Shown piece by piece: positions 1-11,469 of a DNA stretch of 64,000 nucleotides. The stretch comes from Cristatella mucedo (lineage: Eukaryota; Bryozoa; Phylactolaemata; Cristatellidae). Position numbers and translations under genes: made by a program. Position 1 is the stretch's first letter. Each line of letters starts with the position of its first letter. The stretch lies in assembly GCA_009760855.2 (NCBI GenBank), contig WPIO01000169.1, positions 83,501 through 147,500 on the forward strand, in the 5' to 3' direction. The notes under the pieces are model-generated. The model did no database searches. It had not been told where the DNA came from and saw only the letters and a program-made list of their open reading frames with translations.

Positions 1-1425
1 CAAGCGATGGTCTGGCGTCCAGAGATGTGAAGCCGAAAGTTGGACACGCCTCGTCTTGGACATTATAATAGTAGGCTCATTGTATGAACCCGCTCTGAGG
101 ACGGTCACAAGTTAAGGAGACAGCCGTGAACCTCTGGTTAGTAGTTTTTGGACCTCTTGTTTATGGCTGCCACGGTAAACGGTTTTTTGAATCCAGATGA
201 TTAAGAACCGCACGAATCGCAGTCTCTAGGGTAGCTGAAAGCGTTCAGCTTTCGATATTTGTTCAGTCGTCAGCCAGTCACTGAGCTGTGAAAATGTAGC
301 GTTCGCCATGTCGACTACAGATCGAAGCTGCGACATAGCATGCGATCGTATTTCCATCTGACTGCTGATTTTTTTGTCGCGCCACAGACGGCTGAGACTC
401 CGTGAGCCGGAGCTGTTTGTACAACTCCGCTAGCCGCGCTTGAGGTGCTCGTTCAACGGGCACACCATCCGCGCGGCAGTGAGCTCTAGCAACCACTCGC
501 CCGGAGCGCTGGCTGCGAGCGTTCGCGCGAAAGGCTTTAGCGTCTGCACGCGCTTGTAGCTTCGGACGGAAATTCAGAGCATTCGCAGAAGCGTCCGAAG
601 AGCAGCTAATTGGCTGGGCTGTCAGAAAAAAAACGATCTCCTGAGTGCGAAACTAAACTGCCGCCGACTGAGCGCCCGCTCCGCACGGCTTCGCGACCTT
701 GCCTCAGCAGGCGGGCGGCAGCAGCGGCAGGCGGCAGCAGCGGCAGCAGCTGGGGGCGTGGACGGCAGTTGCTAGGCTACGACGACCCGATCGGAGCTTC
801 CGGCTCGAACAGAAATCACTCGACCGGCTAGCCAGTTCAGAGCGGGGGCGTATCGCTCTTGAAGGCTGACGTTGGAGGCGGGGCGGGGTATGGCCGACCT
901 GGCAGCTAGCGCCCGGCGTTCGATCGCGGGGTCGAAGCTGCGGTGACTTCCGGGTCCTTCGAGAGACAGCATGGACAGCTCGCAGAGACGACCGGCTGGC
1001 GCAAAGGGAGAGAGGGCGGGGCGGCCGGCCACCTAGGAGTGCTGGCAGTGCTGGCAGTGCTGCCGGCTCCGGCTAGAGGGAAGCCACGGTCACCCGCCCC
1101 AAAAGGTAAACTGGTCTCTACAAACTTGCGTGAGATTGAAGTTTGTGGACATTCAGCTTCAGACACATTTTTTCCATAATTTTTATCCAGCTCTACATTG
1201 TTGGGCATTTCTCCATCAAAACACGCTCACCGTCCGGCACTTTAATTTTTGCCATCACGAAATCGCCCCACCCCCCCCTTAAAGTTCACCGCCCGAGGCC
1301 AGCGAGAGCGCCTAGAAAAAGCGTAGAGCGCGCAATGCGGGCGGTCAAGGTTACCACGGCTGCTACCTATTAACCGCCGTGCTCTGAGCTCAGCCCTTCT
1401 TTCGGGGTAACCCACCGAATGTAAT
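1..1425. other. No gene recognised; GC-rich stretch
   Basis: Short open frames occur on both strands but none resembles a known protein or shows a convincing splice-bounded exon. Bases 480-1110 are GC-rich with small GGCAGC runs, which could be a promoter or 5' exon region of a gene lying to the left, but no start, TATA box or donor site can be singled out. Confidence 0.4.
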
Positions 1426-1429
1426 CTCT

Positions 1430-1520
1430 CAAGCGCCTAGAAAGAGATTGAGTTCTCAGAGGGCGCTTTATCAAGGGCATTATTATTGTTATTATTATTG
1501 TTATTATTATTATTATTAAG
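1430..1520 (+). mobile_element. LINE-A 3' tail with (ATT)n
   Basis: Contains AAGCGCCTAGAAAGAGATTG followed by TTCTCAGAGGGCGCTTTATC and an ATT/GTT triplet run. The AAGCGCC and GGCGCTT arms pair as a hairpin stem. The same tail ends about ten other copies in this window. Only the 3' end is present, as expected for a 5'-truncated retroposed copy. Confidence 0.75.
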
Positions 1521-2630
1521 AAAACTTTTGCTGGCGATCTCTCGCACAATCTTCTGCAGATCGGCTTTCGGACGTTTTCATTGTCAACGCGGCGCCTCAA
1601 AGCTCACATGCTGGTTGATATCGCGAAGAGACACTATTATGGAGGCCAATACCTTCGGGCTGCTTCAGGTCTACGTCGTCTGCAGCGGCTGCTTTTCGTA
1701 GTGACAAATGCCAGCTAAACTGGAACCCACTATCTTTGAAAACTGGCATCTCATTTACGAACTTCCTTTCTCACTCGAACGCAGAAAGTACGAAAGGAGC
1801 TTAGTAATCCAAAGTGCGAAAAGTACGTAAAATACGAAAGGAACATCGTAATGCGGGTCCTCGCGGACCTTGTATACGGTTACTAAGCATCGAATCGGTA
1901 TCGATTAGTTTCCGGTGTGAATTTCGGCTGTGCAGTCGATGAGTGACAGACTGTACATAGTACCAGCTACCGTCATTAGCGATCAAATCGCACCCAAGCT
2001 TAGACGACGCCATCTACATTCTCGGCTGCAGGCAAAACTGGCTTCAACTTCTCGCTTTCTCTCACTCGTGGCAAACGCAACGCAGAAACGCGAGAGAAGC
2101 GTGCGATTCGCCGTCGCCCCTTTGAGAGCTCCTCGAATGACCCGGACGCCCGCCGCCTCCGACCATTCGAGAACGAAGCGGTACTAGGCGCTGCAAGGCT
2201 TGCCGGAAGTCGGGTGCACAATGTCTGCGCTGCCCCCGGGTCTCCGCTGTGACCGAAAGACGCTACGTAGCACAGCCAGCACACACCTGGCAGCTTGAGG
2301 GGAGAGAGAGAGAGAGAGGGTGGCATATCTGAAAGAAGGCTAAACTTTGGCCTCAGTCGACTGTATTAAGATTGGTGCATTGCTCCCTTTGAAATATTTC
2401 ATGAGACGGTCCGTACTTTTTCACGTGTATGCCAGGGCTTATAAGAGTGCCGACTCATCGTCAGGTTGTTCGTCAAGTCTTCGATCAGCTAGTGCTCATG
2501 AGTGCTAGGAGGTGCGGCTATTCGGACAATACGCCTGCCACTGCCACGGTCGGAGTCGTGCAATGCGCCAATCGTCCGTATGACGTACGGCCAAGGCGCT
2601 CAAGTTTCGCGCGGAGAAGAGAGAGACTAC

Positions 2631-2661
<31 letters not shown>

Positions 2662-4918
2662 TCCCACTCACCAGCCACCTGTCACGATGTGTGGTTTTGC
2701 AGCATGGCCGACGACGCACTCCTGGCTTGAATCGTAGTCTGGTGGCGGATGGCGAGCTCGCTCGACCGTAGCGCTCTCGACCAGAGCTTGCGTAACCGGA
2801 TTAACGAGGTTGATCAAGGAGGCGGCATAGCGGCAGCAGAGAGCCGCCGCAATGCATTCAAGGTAACTCGTTCAAGTCGAGAGACGTCGCGGCAGTACTG
2901 CAGTAACGTCCTTACCGCCATAATGAGGCACTTGCAACCTGCCGGCAGCGACCGGAAACCCCATCGGCGAAACCTGATGAGCCAGCAAGTGCAATTGGCG
3001 GCAAGTTATGGAAAACTGTATTGACCAACCGAACGCTCGCCAAGCAGTGAAGCAGCTGCTCGGTGCACGCAGTCGTGCGATTGTCGCCGAGCTCTCCGGA
3101 CGTCCCTAAATTCTCGCGTTGGCATTTAAAGAGGGGGGCCTCGATTAAGTCTGGCTCAGATGGCGAGTCTGGCTTACTGCCTGGTACCTACCCATTCGAG
3201 TCTCACTTCGGTCTTCCGTTTTGAACGAGGTTTAAACAGCTGCTCCAAGCTCCCAGTCTCGCTTCCTACTCGCTCCGCCCAGCCCACCGAGCGTTCGTGG
3301 GATCGCTACTGCATTTCTCTACGGCCATACTTTGCTAACGTAATTACCGGCAGAATGAAACCTGCCCGCTATAGCCTTTATCGCTCGCCGTCTCAAAATC
3401 TGATTCCTGAATTCCGAGCTCAGAGTGTCCCATAAACAAGGACTCGCTGCCTGGAACGCGTCGATCATTTCGCTGGTGGTGGTCAAGTCGTCCGCAACTG
3501 CTTTCAAAGCAATGCACAGTGGGCGTGGCCTGAACGGTGGCTACGATCGGTCACTTGCTAAGTCTCGCTTGAAAAAGTAGAACCGCGTTTGGTTGCTGAG
3601 TCTTCGCCAAATCCTCCTTAAGTCTGGACCGCCACACAGTATTGGTGACTTATACATTGACGACTCGAATAGCTAGGAAGCAGGTAGGAAGCAAGACTCG
3701 CCGTCTAAACCAGGCTTAATGGCGTAACCACTCCGGACAATGGAGCCAGGAAGGGTGGCTTCTTCTCTGAAAACAATAGTGGCTTACTGTCATCTTACGC
3801 GGCAGTTCACATGCAACATATATTTTATAAGATATGCTCCGACTGAAAATTGACCATGTAGCGTAGCAAAATAATAATAGCTGTAGCCACATTCCATCAT
3901 TTTATTTATTTTTTATTATTAATGCCTGCCATTTCCTTACGCCCGAACAATGTACACCTCCCGTCCAAATTAGACCTTACTTCCCATGACACCACGGCTG
4001 ATGAAGCCTTAGAAAAATGACACGAATGTACCGCCGAAGGCTCGGCGGAGTAAGCTTTACCTGCCGCTCACCTAGCGGCGTAACCTAGCGCCTAATGCCG
4101 TTCGGTGCGCGCCTAGGCGCAATAAGCTGGCCGCCACGAAACGAGCGTTTCTGGCGCTGACCTGCTTACCGTTACTAAAGGGGGTCGTGAGTCCGCGGCG
4201 TGAATTGGAAAGCGAGACACACACAAATTGGGGATTTTACTGAGCTTTATTCGCAAGCGCACAAAGTCGGTGCGCGTCTAGCTCAGCTCAGCTTTATCTC
4301 CACACTCCTCGCACGCTCTCGACAGCGCCAGCGGATCTTGCGGAGGAAAAACGTCTCCGCACTGAGGCTCCCTGCGTCTATAGTGGGGAGCGACCCAAAT
4401 AGACAAAGGAGCCCGAACCCACGGAATATCTCACACCATGCAAACTGCGTTTAGCTCGCACCGGCAAATCTTTATGCCGAGACCACGTGCGAGCGCGCAC
4501 ACACAAAACACAAAAGAAACACAAAATGCCAGCTCGGGTGCGATGCGACTGTATTCGGTGGACTCCACCGAATCCTCCTAGCGCTGTCTCGTCCTGTCCC
4601 GTCAATCGCCGGCGAACAGCCCGCCCTCCTCCCTCGCTTTCAGAGAAACGAGTGCCCGACGGCGTCGAAGCGCAGAGCCGGAGAGAGGAGCCGGACAAAA
4701 AGACCAAGAGTGAACGTCGCTCGACTCTTAAATACCTAGCTGAGACAATGGGGCCAGAGCTTAGCGGTATTTCGCCCGACACCGTGGCCCACTACGGTAA
4801 GGAATTAATACCGTCACTAAGCCAACGGAAGGGCACCCCTCCTGTCCAGCTTGAATGCCGAATGGGCTCCAGACGATTCTTTTTGGACAGACGCATGGCG
4901 GAGTTTGACAGGCTAGCC
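1521..4918. other. No gene recognised; short (GA)n microsatellite
   Basis: No exon or protein match is visible. A short (GA)n tract lies at about 2637-2661. The longest open frame (plus strand, 4487-4960, 157 codons) is rich in Arg, Pro and Ser, has no recognisable domain and runs into the tandem duplication that follows, so I do not call it a gene. Confidence 0.4.
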
Positions 4919-5301
4919 AACATCAATCAGCAGCTGCCGCGAGTATCGGACCAGTTCTAAAGGCGGCATCACCACCGCTGGTCTCAGAGCTGCCTGGCTT
5001 GCTCTTAAGCTCTTGCTCTCGAACCGCCCTAGCGCTCCTCTCTGGCTCACTGCTCCAGGACAAAGGAGTTCTTGCCCGCCGCCGAACAGCTCTTGTTCGC
5101 GCTAAAATATAAACATCAATCAGCGGCTGCCGCGAGTATCAGACCAGCTCTAAAGGCGGCATCACCACCGCTGGTCTCAGAGCTTCCTGGCTTGCTCTTA
5201 AGCTCTTGCTCTCTAACCGCCCTAGCGCTCCTCTCTGGCTCACTGCTCCAGGACAAAGGAGTTCTTGCCCGCCGCCGAACAGCTCTTGTTCGCGCTAAAA
5301 T
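4919..5301. repeat. Direct tandem duplication, 193-bp unit x2
   Basis: The block starting AACATCAATCAG at 4919 recurs at 5112 and runs to GCTAAAAT near 5300. The two units differ at only a handful of positions (for example GTATCGGACCAGTT versus GTATCAGACCAGCT), so the duplication is recent. Neither unit holds an open frame with a recognisable domain. Confidence 0.9.
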
Positions 5302-5460
5302 TAAGCCAATGCCAGCAAGGCGCTACACGAAGCCCCACTGCAAGGTCTAATGCGAAATAACTTATAAGAATAAAGAAGGGAGCAAGTGGGATAAGTTGCA
5401 GTAAAGACCTCTAAGCCCAGCTTGGCTGAATAGCGGCTGCCGTAAAAAACAAATTAATTA

Positions 5461-5640
5461 AATACTAGCTGATTTAACAGCCTCTTTTGTACAGCAACAG
5501 AAGAGCCTTTACGGCAATCACCACCGCTTGCAGCCGCAATATAGGATCGCCCACTACAGGATTCGAGCCCACGACCACGGGACCGAGGTGGCGCAAAGCA
5601 AACTCCTTACCTAATGTGCCATCACCACTGCTCACAACGA
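5461..5640 (-). mobile_element. SINE-B (tRNA-derived), minus strand
   Basis: Read on the minus strand it has the family order: head with GGTAAGG, then GGGCTCGAATCC as the pol III B box, then GGGCGATCCTATAT, a CCACCGC-type body, GGCTGTTAAATCAGCTAG and an AT-rich tail. It lies head-to-head with the next copy. Confidence 0.8.
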
Positions 5641-5721
5641 AGGGCAATGGCCGCTATATATGGTGCGACCCCACATTGCGAGGCTTCTTTGTGCTGCAAC
5701 AATAGCAAATGATCTAATGGA

Positions 5722-5920
5722 ATGGTGAGCCGCGATGGCACACTAGGTAAGGCGTTTACTTTTCACGACATTGGGCCCGACGTGGTGGGTTCGAATCCTT
5801 CGGTGAGCGATTCTTTATTGTCACTGCAAGCGGTGGTGATAGCCTTTAAGGTTCTTCTGCCGCTATACATAACAATGTTGCTCAATCAGTTTGTATTTTT
5901 TTATTTATTTATTTGACCGC
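5722..5920 (+). mobile_element. SINE-B (tRNA-derived), plus strand
   Basis: Begins GGTGAGCCGCGATGGCAC, with CTAGGTAAGGCG in the A-box area and GGTGGGTTCGAATCC as a near-perfect B box. Then come GAGCGATTCTTTATTG, AAGCGGTGGTGATAGCC and a (TTTA)n-type tail at 5897-5914. This is one of the clearest copies of the family and defines its orientation. Confidence 0.88.
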
Positions 5921-6239
5921 AAAGGCAACATCCTTTCCCCTAATGAAGAAGACGGAAACAACTGTATTGTATAGTACGCAATCAGAAGGCCCGCCGGACG
6001 GCGGCGGTAGTGTTCTTCGCTGAAGGCGAAATCGCCTACTTAACGACCCTCCGTTGAAGGGTGTCGGTGAAGATGTGGCCTTGACCTAGAGCCGGCAGCT
6101 CCACAAGCTTTGTGGTATGTGTTGAGTATGACGTAGCACCGAACGCTCAGCCGAGGAGGCGCTGACACCTAAGAAGGTCGTCATGCACCCGAGGAGGTGC
6201 TGACTCGGTGGAGTGATTAGCTCTAAAACCAGACTGGAA
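5921..6239. other. Unassigned spacer
   Basis: No open frame or repeat match stands out. A short imperfect repeat of GAGGAGG(C/T)GCTGAC occurs at about 6153 and 6192. Confidence 0.4.
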
Positions 6240-6900
6240 CTTACCAGCAAGGTTTGAAGTTTCAATATATGAGTTCAGCTGGTGTGCCACACACTCGTTC
6301 CAGTGTCTTTGATAGGAACAGTAGAAGAGAGACTAGGCGGATCTTTCTCATGTTTTCTTGGTCTAGTTTTGGTTTCTTGAATAGTGGCCTGACTACAGCA
6401 TTTTTGAAAGGCGTTGGCACATGACCTGAGGCTAAAGACATATTTATAATTTAGTTATGCATGGTAGCAGCAGATCAATGCATCGTAGAAGCAGGAAAGT
6501 GGGATCATGGTTCAGAGGACTAGTTGTCTTCTTTGATTGGGATATGAACTTCAGGACGAGGTCACTCGTGGCCTCATTGAATTGAGATGTTGCACAGGAT
6601 GGAGGGACAGGAGTCCCGAGGGGATACTGTCACCCTAGGGATGAACTTTCAGATCTTGTCTATCTTTTTGTTGACAAAGAAGCGATTGGCAAGATCACCA
6701 TAAGGATCACTAGGTAAGGAGCTAACCTGGGAACGGGATGTTTGATCGTAGACATAAGCATTTTTGGATTGTGCATCTGCTATTCAAAAACCTATTTTTT
6801 ATGGAAGCTAAACTTGGCCTTTGCTGGGATTAATTGGTATGATCTCCAGTAGTCCTCTTGTGCCTGTCGATGGACAGTCAGTCTTGATCTTTTGTATGTT
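6240..6900 (-). mobile_element. LINE reverse-transcriptase fragment (decayed)
   Basis: The minus strand translates, with interruptions, to a stretch containing TPFKNAVVRPLFKKPKLD, then VSLLLFLSKTLERV. This is the typical L2/CR1 pattern of a 'fK.A.V.PLlKKp.lD' block before the first RT motifs. Upstream on the same strand, HDPTFLLLRCIDLLLPCI fits the segment before it. There is no continuous frame, so the copy is inactive. Confidence 0.82.
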
Positions 6901-6944
6901 TTTCAAGTTTCTGCATAGTAGCCCTAGCTAGGTAATGTCTTCGG

Positions 6945-7210
6945 TAAATCAAAGGCCGACTATGGCACATCTTTTTCAGCGGTCCTGAGCTGCTACTTAT
7001 ATGCTACTCACTACCTCAACTGCTCTCCTGACTCTGCTATGCTTCCCACTTTCTCTTTGTTGCGTGAGACGAAGTCTGTTGGCTACCGAATGCGTACCGA
7101 AAGCCGCTTAGGCTGTGAGCTCGCTATACAAAACTCTCCTGCGTAACACCCACATTGTCTTTATGACTTTGTGGAGTTACAGACGGAGATACATACATAC
7201 ATTACAAAGG
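6945..7210 (+). mobile_element. LINE-B 3' end
   Basis: Plus-strand segment homologous to 37.73-38.16 kb. It shares ATGGCACATCTTTTTCAGCG, ACTCACTACCTCAACTGC, CGTGAGACGAAGTCTGTTGG and the ending GACTTTGTGGAGTTACAGAC followed by short ATAC repeats. It represents the C-terminal tail and 3' UTR of LINE-B. Confidence 0.85.
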
Positions 7211-7539
7211 CCGTCTGGGCGAGGGCGCACAGTGGATTTAATCAGAGGTGCAAACTTATCAAGCATGTCAGCTAGTGTCGTGTTGAAGCATTCTAGTAAT
7301 AATGATGGGTAGGAAAGGAGATTGAGCAGCAGGGACAAAGATATTCTCTCGCAAGCATCATCGATGTCAAGGGTCTTGATGTTTCGCGATTCACACGTGA
7401 TTTTACATTCGGAGGAGGGCTACCACTGTAGTAGTAATGCTATAGTAATTTAAGAAGACTACTTTTTAATACAGCTCTGGATTTCAATCAGTTTATATTT
7501 GTATGTGCTCACAAAACAACGAATTTAATTCGCTGTTAT

Positions 7540-8460
7540 GGCAAACTTTCGTGTCCCAACTGACTTTGGCCATCAGTTTCAGTAGCTGTCTTCTAAAGCG
7601 CACAGGCATTCCCATGCTACGGCTTCAGATGGCCCGGGTCAGCCAGGCTCCCTACATATTCGAACTGCGATACAGCTGTCATTTCTACAATAGGCTTTGC
7701 ACAACTGTGGTTTCAATTCCACATTACGGAAACAGTGTTCAAAGTTTACCAACAAATGTTCATCCCATTGGTTGTGTGGTATTCCATGCAATGACCTCCA
7801 ATGACCCCCTCCCGCTCTGCATTTTCGAACTGCGATACCGTTACTATTTTAACATTAGGCATTTAACAACTAAGAATAATAATAATAACACATTGATATA
7901 GAGCCCTCAGAGAACTGAATCTCTATATACGCACTTTACAGATGCTGTATAGAAAGCATTTCCAAATGATTGGTGGAAACATCTACAAGCAGCAGTCATA
8001 GTGCAAGCAAGTACATGCACACGAACGACGAATCACAAAGCCCACCAACTGCTGTAACAAAAAGATGCATTTTAAGCTGCTCTTTAAATTTCGTCGTGTC
8101 AGGAACGTTGTGATGTGCGTCGGTAGTGATTTCTAGGCTTTGGGAGCATAGAAACTATAGCCACTGTGTCCGATGGTTTGAGGTTCGTACGAGGTATGGC
8201 TATACGATTCGAGTCCGAACAGCGGGTTGTACGCTTCTTCGCCTAGTGGGGGATTAGTTATGATAGGTAGGCTGGAGCCAGAGAACAAAGGGACCTAAAA
8301 GTATTGCTTTAATTCCACATTATAGTAGTCGGTGTTCTGGATTCACCGTCAAAATTTCATGCGACTGTGCATGGGCGTTTTCACGCTATGGCCTCTAGTT
8401 TCGCGGGCCTACTAGGCTCTCTAGACATTCCAACTACGATTAATGTTTTTGTGATCAAGT
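7540..8460. repeat. Diverged repeat, about 163-bp period, split by a LINE
   Basis: CGAACTGCGATAC occurs at about 7661 and 7824 with related flanks (AGGCTTTGCACAAC versus AGGCATTTAACAAC). The adjoining TTCAATTCCACATTACGG block at about 7712 reappears as TTTAATTCCACATTATAG near 8308, beyond the LINE-A insertion, followed by a third related unit to about 8460. This looks like an old satellite-like or element-derived repeat later interrupted. Confidence 0.65.
7866..8303 (-). mobile_element. LINE-A 3' part inserted in the 163-bp repeat
   Basis: The minus-strand tail (AATAATAATAATAA, then CCCTCAGAGAACTGAATCTC) is followed by the C-terminal coding region seen in other copies: TTCTAGGCTTTGGGAGCATA, GAGGTTCGTACGAGG and GTGGGGGATTAG all recur at 35.8-35.95 kb. 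It stops at CCTAAAAGT, where the interrupted repeat resumes. Confidence 0.85.
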
Positions 8461-8469
8461 CTTCAGTTA

Positions 8470-9190
8470 CATTGCTCTAAAAGTCTATGACTAGTTCCGT
8501 TTCTTTCACCCCTTGCAATGGCTTTTAATCATTTACGACGTTTATATTCATATAATGTGCCTCGTTCATGTTTATCGTCCTAAGTGTTCCTTAAGTTTAC
8601 AACAAGTATGTCATGATCACTTAACTAGAGAATATGCTCATTGATCAGCTCATGTGCATTGCCTATAAAGACGTTACTCGTAGGGAGCTCTCTGGTTGGT
8701 ATTATTATTATTAAATGGATTTTATGTTACCTTAAAAGGTGTGCATCCCGATCTGTAAAGTCACTCTGCAACAAAGCTGGCTAGTCAATAAGGAGTCTTG
8801 CAAAATGGCCCGTTACTTGCGGGCTTGTGAAACCGCATGCATACATGCGGCTTTTGTTAATGAGCTTTACCTAAAAAGCGATAAGGCCTATAGCGCTGGT
8901 GTTGAATATAACTACAGTTTTTTCAACTTATCAAAGAAGCAACTTGTGTGTCTCCTGAGCTTAAAGGAGCTGCGATGTCTGCCAGTTTATCAACAGATGC
9001 AAAGCAAAATTCTTGCTCTCACCCATCACCCGGCACCCATCACCCGTCACGCCTTTTTTCATATCAAGCTGAACTTCTGCTTCAGCATCCTCGTGCCCGC
9101 AAGTCTTTTTTTGAACAACTAATTAGCCGTTACACTATTTCCCATTGACTGTTTTTGGTCAGAATTTTTTGCTCCTAAGATCCTAGACTG
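8470..9190. other. No gene recognised
   Basis: One 127-codon plus-strand frame (8739-9122) has no recognisable domain, signal peptide or splice context. A short ATT-triplet run lies at about 8700-8713. Nothing else can be supported. Confidence 0.4.
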
Positions 9191-9500
9191 TGTCAATGTG
9201 TCTATGTCACTCCCACAATTCTTGTGCAGCTACATCTTTTCTGCTGCCATCTGTTGCACATCATTTCCAGTCGCCCTGAGCTGCTACTTCCACTCAACTC
9301 TTTTCCTCGAAGACCACCCTCCTGACTTAGCTATGCCATTCTATCTCTCTTTGTTACGTGAGATGAAGCCTAGTGTCTACCGTATGCATATCGAATGCCG
9401 CTTAGGCTTTGAGTGCAGGCTGCAGAAAACTCTAGCGACACAACCACTTAGTCCTCATTAAGAAAGAGACAGCGATACATACAGTACATGCATATCGTAT
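9190..9500 (+). mobile_element. LINE-B 3' end (diverged)
   Basis: Aligns by eye with the LINE-B tail: CACTCCCACAATTCTTGTGC, CCCTGAGCTGCTACTTCCA, CTGACTTAGCTATGCC and CGTGAGATGAAGCC, followed by the TACCGTATGCAT.TCGAATGCCGC block. More diverged than the copies at 6.9 and 37.7 kb. Confidence 0.75.
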
Positions 9501-9644
9501 TCATATTGGCCCAAATAAATAAGCTGATTGCACAATCACGGAAATCTACTGCAGCAAGCCAGGTTCACAATTTCCTGTAGCTGAAATTGAGTAAGTAACC
9601 CTCAGACTCCGATATTGCTTGTTTTAAAAAGACAGAAGGTCCAG

Positions 9645-9797
9645 TTGATTCAACAGCCTCTTTTATGTAGTCGCCGTAGAGGCTAACACTTCTACTTGCC
9701 TTACAGTGGGCAATACAGAAATGCCCTCTGCAAGACTCGAACCCGCGATCTGGGTCGTGACTTACAAGCACCTTGCCACTAAGGTAAGATAGTTTAT
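9645..9797 (-). mobile_element. SINE-B, partial, minus strand
   Basis: GATTCAACAGCCTCTTTTAT and GACTCGAACCCGCGATCTGG (reverse of the B-box area) match the family. The central body is changed relative to the clean copies, so this is an older insertion. Confidence 0.65.
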
Positions 9798-10364
9798 AAT
9801 AAGCAGCCAAGGTGGGGTATCTTAGAAGTACAGAACCAGCGAAGGCCACTTGCTGTATTGTTATTAGAAAATTTTCCACAAAACTGGCCACCTATTCGAA
9901 CGCCTCCCCCGGCAACTCCCCCAACAGCTACGAAACTATGCCCTACTTTCAATCGACGAGCAACCGCTCAGTTCGAGACGAATAAACACTTGATTTCGCA
10001 CTATAATCTTTTCACTCCTCGAGGGCCTTGCTTCTACGCAAAAACCATTCGGGTCTTGGACCCTAAAAAAAAATCCCGACTGCCTGTTTGCAACAAATTA
10101 CCGAAATCCACCCTAATTAAGCAAAAATATATGGGAAATCGGCTGTGCAGCTCGAATTATGAGGAAGTAATGTATTGCCGTAGATTACCATGCTGACGAG
10201 GGCAGCTAGTGCTAAAGGTGGTGGACTACAATATTCAATAGAAGCTTGAACACCTCGTCACCGACTTCATGTCGATTTTGGATTGAAGTGGGTTGAGGTA
10301 ATTCGTCACATACGTTATGTGAATGAGTTTACTCGACATCTTTAATGGCTGAATGCGTGTGTCG
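9798..10364. other. No gene recognised
   Basis: A plus-strand frame at 9858-10196 is open for 112 codons but its residues show no family pattern. Short homopolymer runs are present; no splice-bounded exon is visible. Confidence 0.35.
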
Positions 10365-10940
10365 ATGATAATAATAGTAATAATATATCGCGCCTTAAGA
10401 GAACTTAATCCCTATGCAGGTGCTTTACAATGCACTACAAGAGAATCAACAGCGAAGGATTAGTCACATGCACAGTATCCAGTAAGCAAACACAAAAAAG
10501 CGATATTTTGCCCAACATGCTAAAGTAAAACATAAAGAAACTCGTGGCCATTGGTTACTAAGAACTTAGGCAAGTAACTTGCAATGAATCAAGCACAGGC
10601 GCGGCTGAATAAAATCAGACACTTTCATTGGGATGAAGGGAAAGCCGACCGGAAAAGGGCGCATCTTTAGCTGAGATTTAAAAAATAAATGGTCCTCGCA
10701 GGTAATGACCGTAGCCAGAAACGAGTTCCAGACTTTTGGCGAACGCGAGCTGAGGACTCGATCACCAAAAGATTTCACTTGTGTGAGAGGGATAGCCTTA
10801 GCAGCTAGCAGCACCAGGCTAAGTAAGTCGCATTTAGTCAGAAACTATATTCAGATGAATAAAGCAACTGGTTGAAGCAACAGTCGAGCTAAGCATCGAG
10901 TTGTCACGTTACAAAGAAGCACTCGTCCCAGAACAGGATG
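10365..10940 (-). mobile_element. LINE-A 3' part, minus strand
   Basis: The minus strand reads KSFGDRVLSSRSPKVWNSF, the 'GdRaFs..aPk.WNsLP' motif of the L2/CR1 C-terminus, then a frame carrying FFKSQLKM. The family tail (CGCGCCTTAAGAGAACTTAATCCC as seen on the plus strand) lies at 10389-10412. Related to the copy at 42.1-42.8 kb. Confidence 0.8.
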
Positions 10941-11327
10941 CAGACGTTGGCTCTCTCTTTCTCTGGGAACCGATGGTGTGGCCGACAAGTGCATTGCACG
11001 TTATTCTAAAAATCACTTAAAACAGGAAAGGCAATAACATGCATACATAAAAATATAAGCTGCGGCAAGCCAACATTTTGCCACTAAAAGGCAAGGCCAT
11101 AAAGCGTCAATGAACAATAAAACATTAAGTTGAAATCACCCTCAATCAAAGAGGCTTTTGAAAGCGCAAATCGTTTGTTATCAACATTAAAATCCCAAGA
11201 GAATTGGGCGTAAGGCATGCATGCCACTTGACAGTTAAGTAAACGCCTGAGTAATGAATTTGCAAGTGGGCAAAGTCAGTTGAGCCAAGTAAGATGACCA
11301 GTGACACCTGTGTACCAGAGGCCTAAA
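10941..11327 (-). other. 3' flank of the POGLUT1-type gene
   Basis: Probably 3' UTR and downstream DNA of the minus-strand gene. No AATAAA on the minus strand could be placed with confidence. No ER-retrieval motif is encoded in frame past the stop at 11330-11328. Confidence 0.4.
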
Positions 11328-11469
11328 TCAGTTCTTATTCTTAATTTCAATAAAGCTGCTGTTTCTGCTGGGCTTAAACAATAAAAGCTCGGCATATCTT
11401 CTCAGCAATTTCTCCCAGTAGCACGAGACATCTTCCATCCTCAAGTGGTCCATGATAAAGGCTCGTCCT
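11328..11469 (-). CDS. POGLUT1: POGLUT1 exon 10: C-terminus, no KDEL
   Basis: Acceptor CTTCGATTGTAG|AGGACG. Encodes [20 protein letters not shown] then [11 protein letters not shown], and ends [10 protein letters not shown] before TGA at 11330-11328. 'Hl...d..cYw..Ll..Y' is the family end. Human ends KTEL and insect enzymes KDEL; nothing like it is encoded here or in frame downstream. Confidence 0.9.

Noticed and set aside
4487-4960. 157-codon plus-strand open frame
   Set aside because: Basic, low-complexity sequence without a domain, and it runs into the 193-bp tandem duplication where the frame is not kept.
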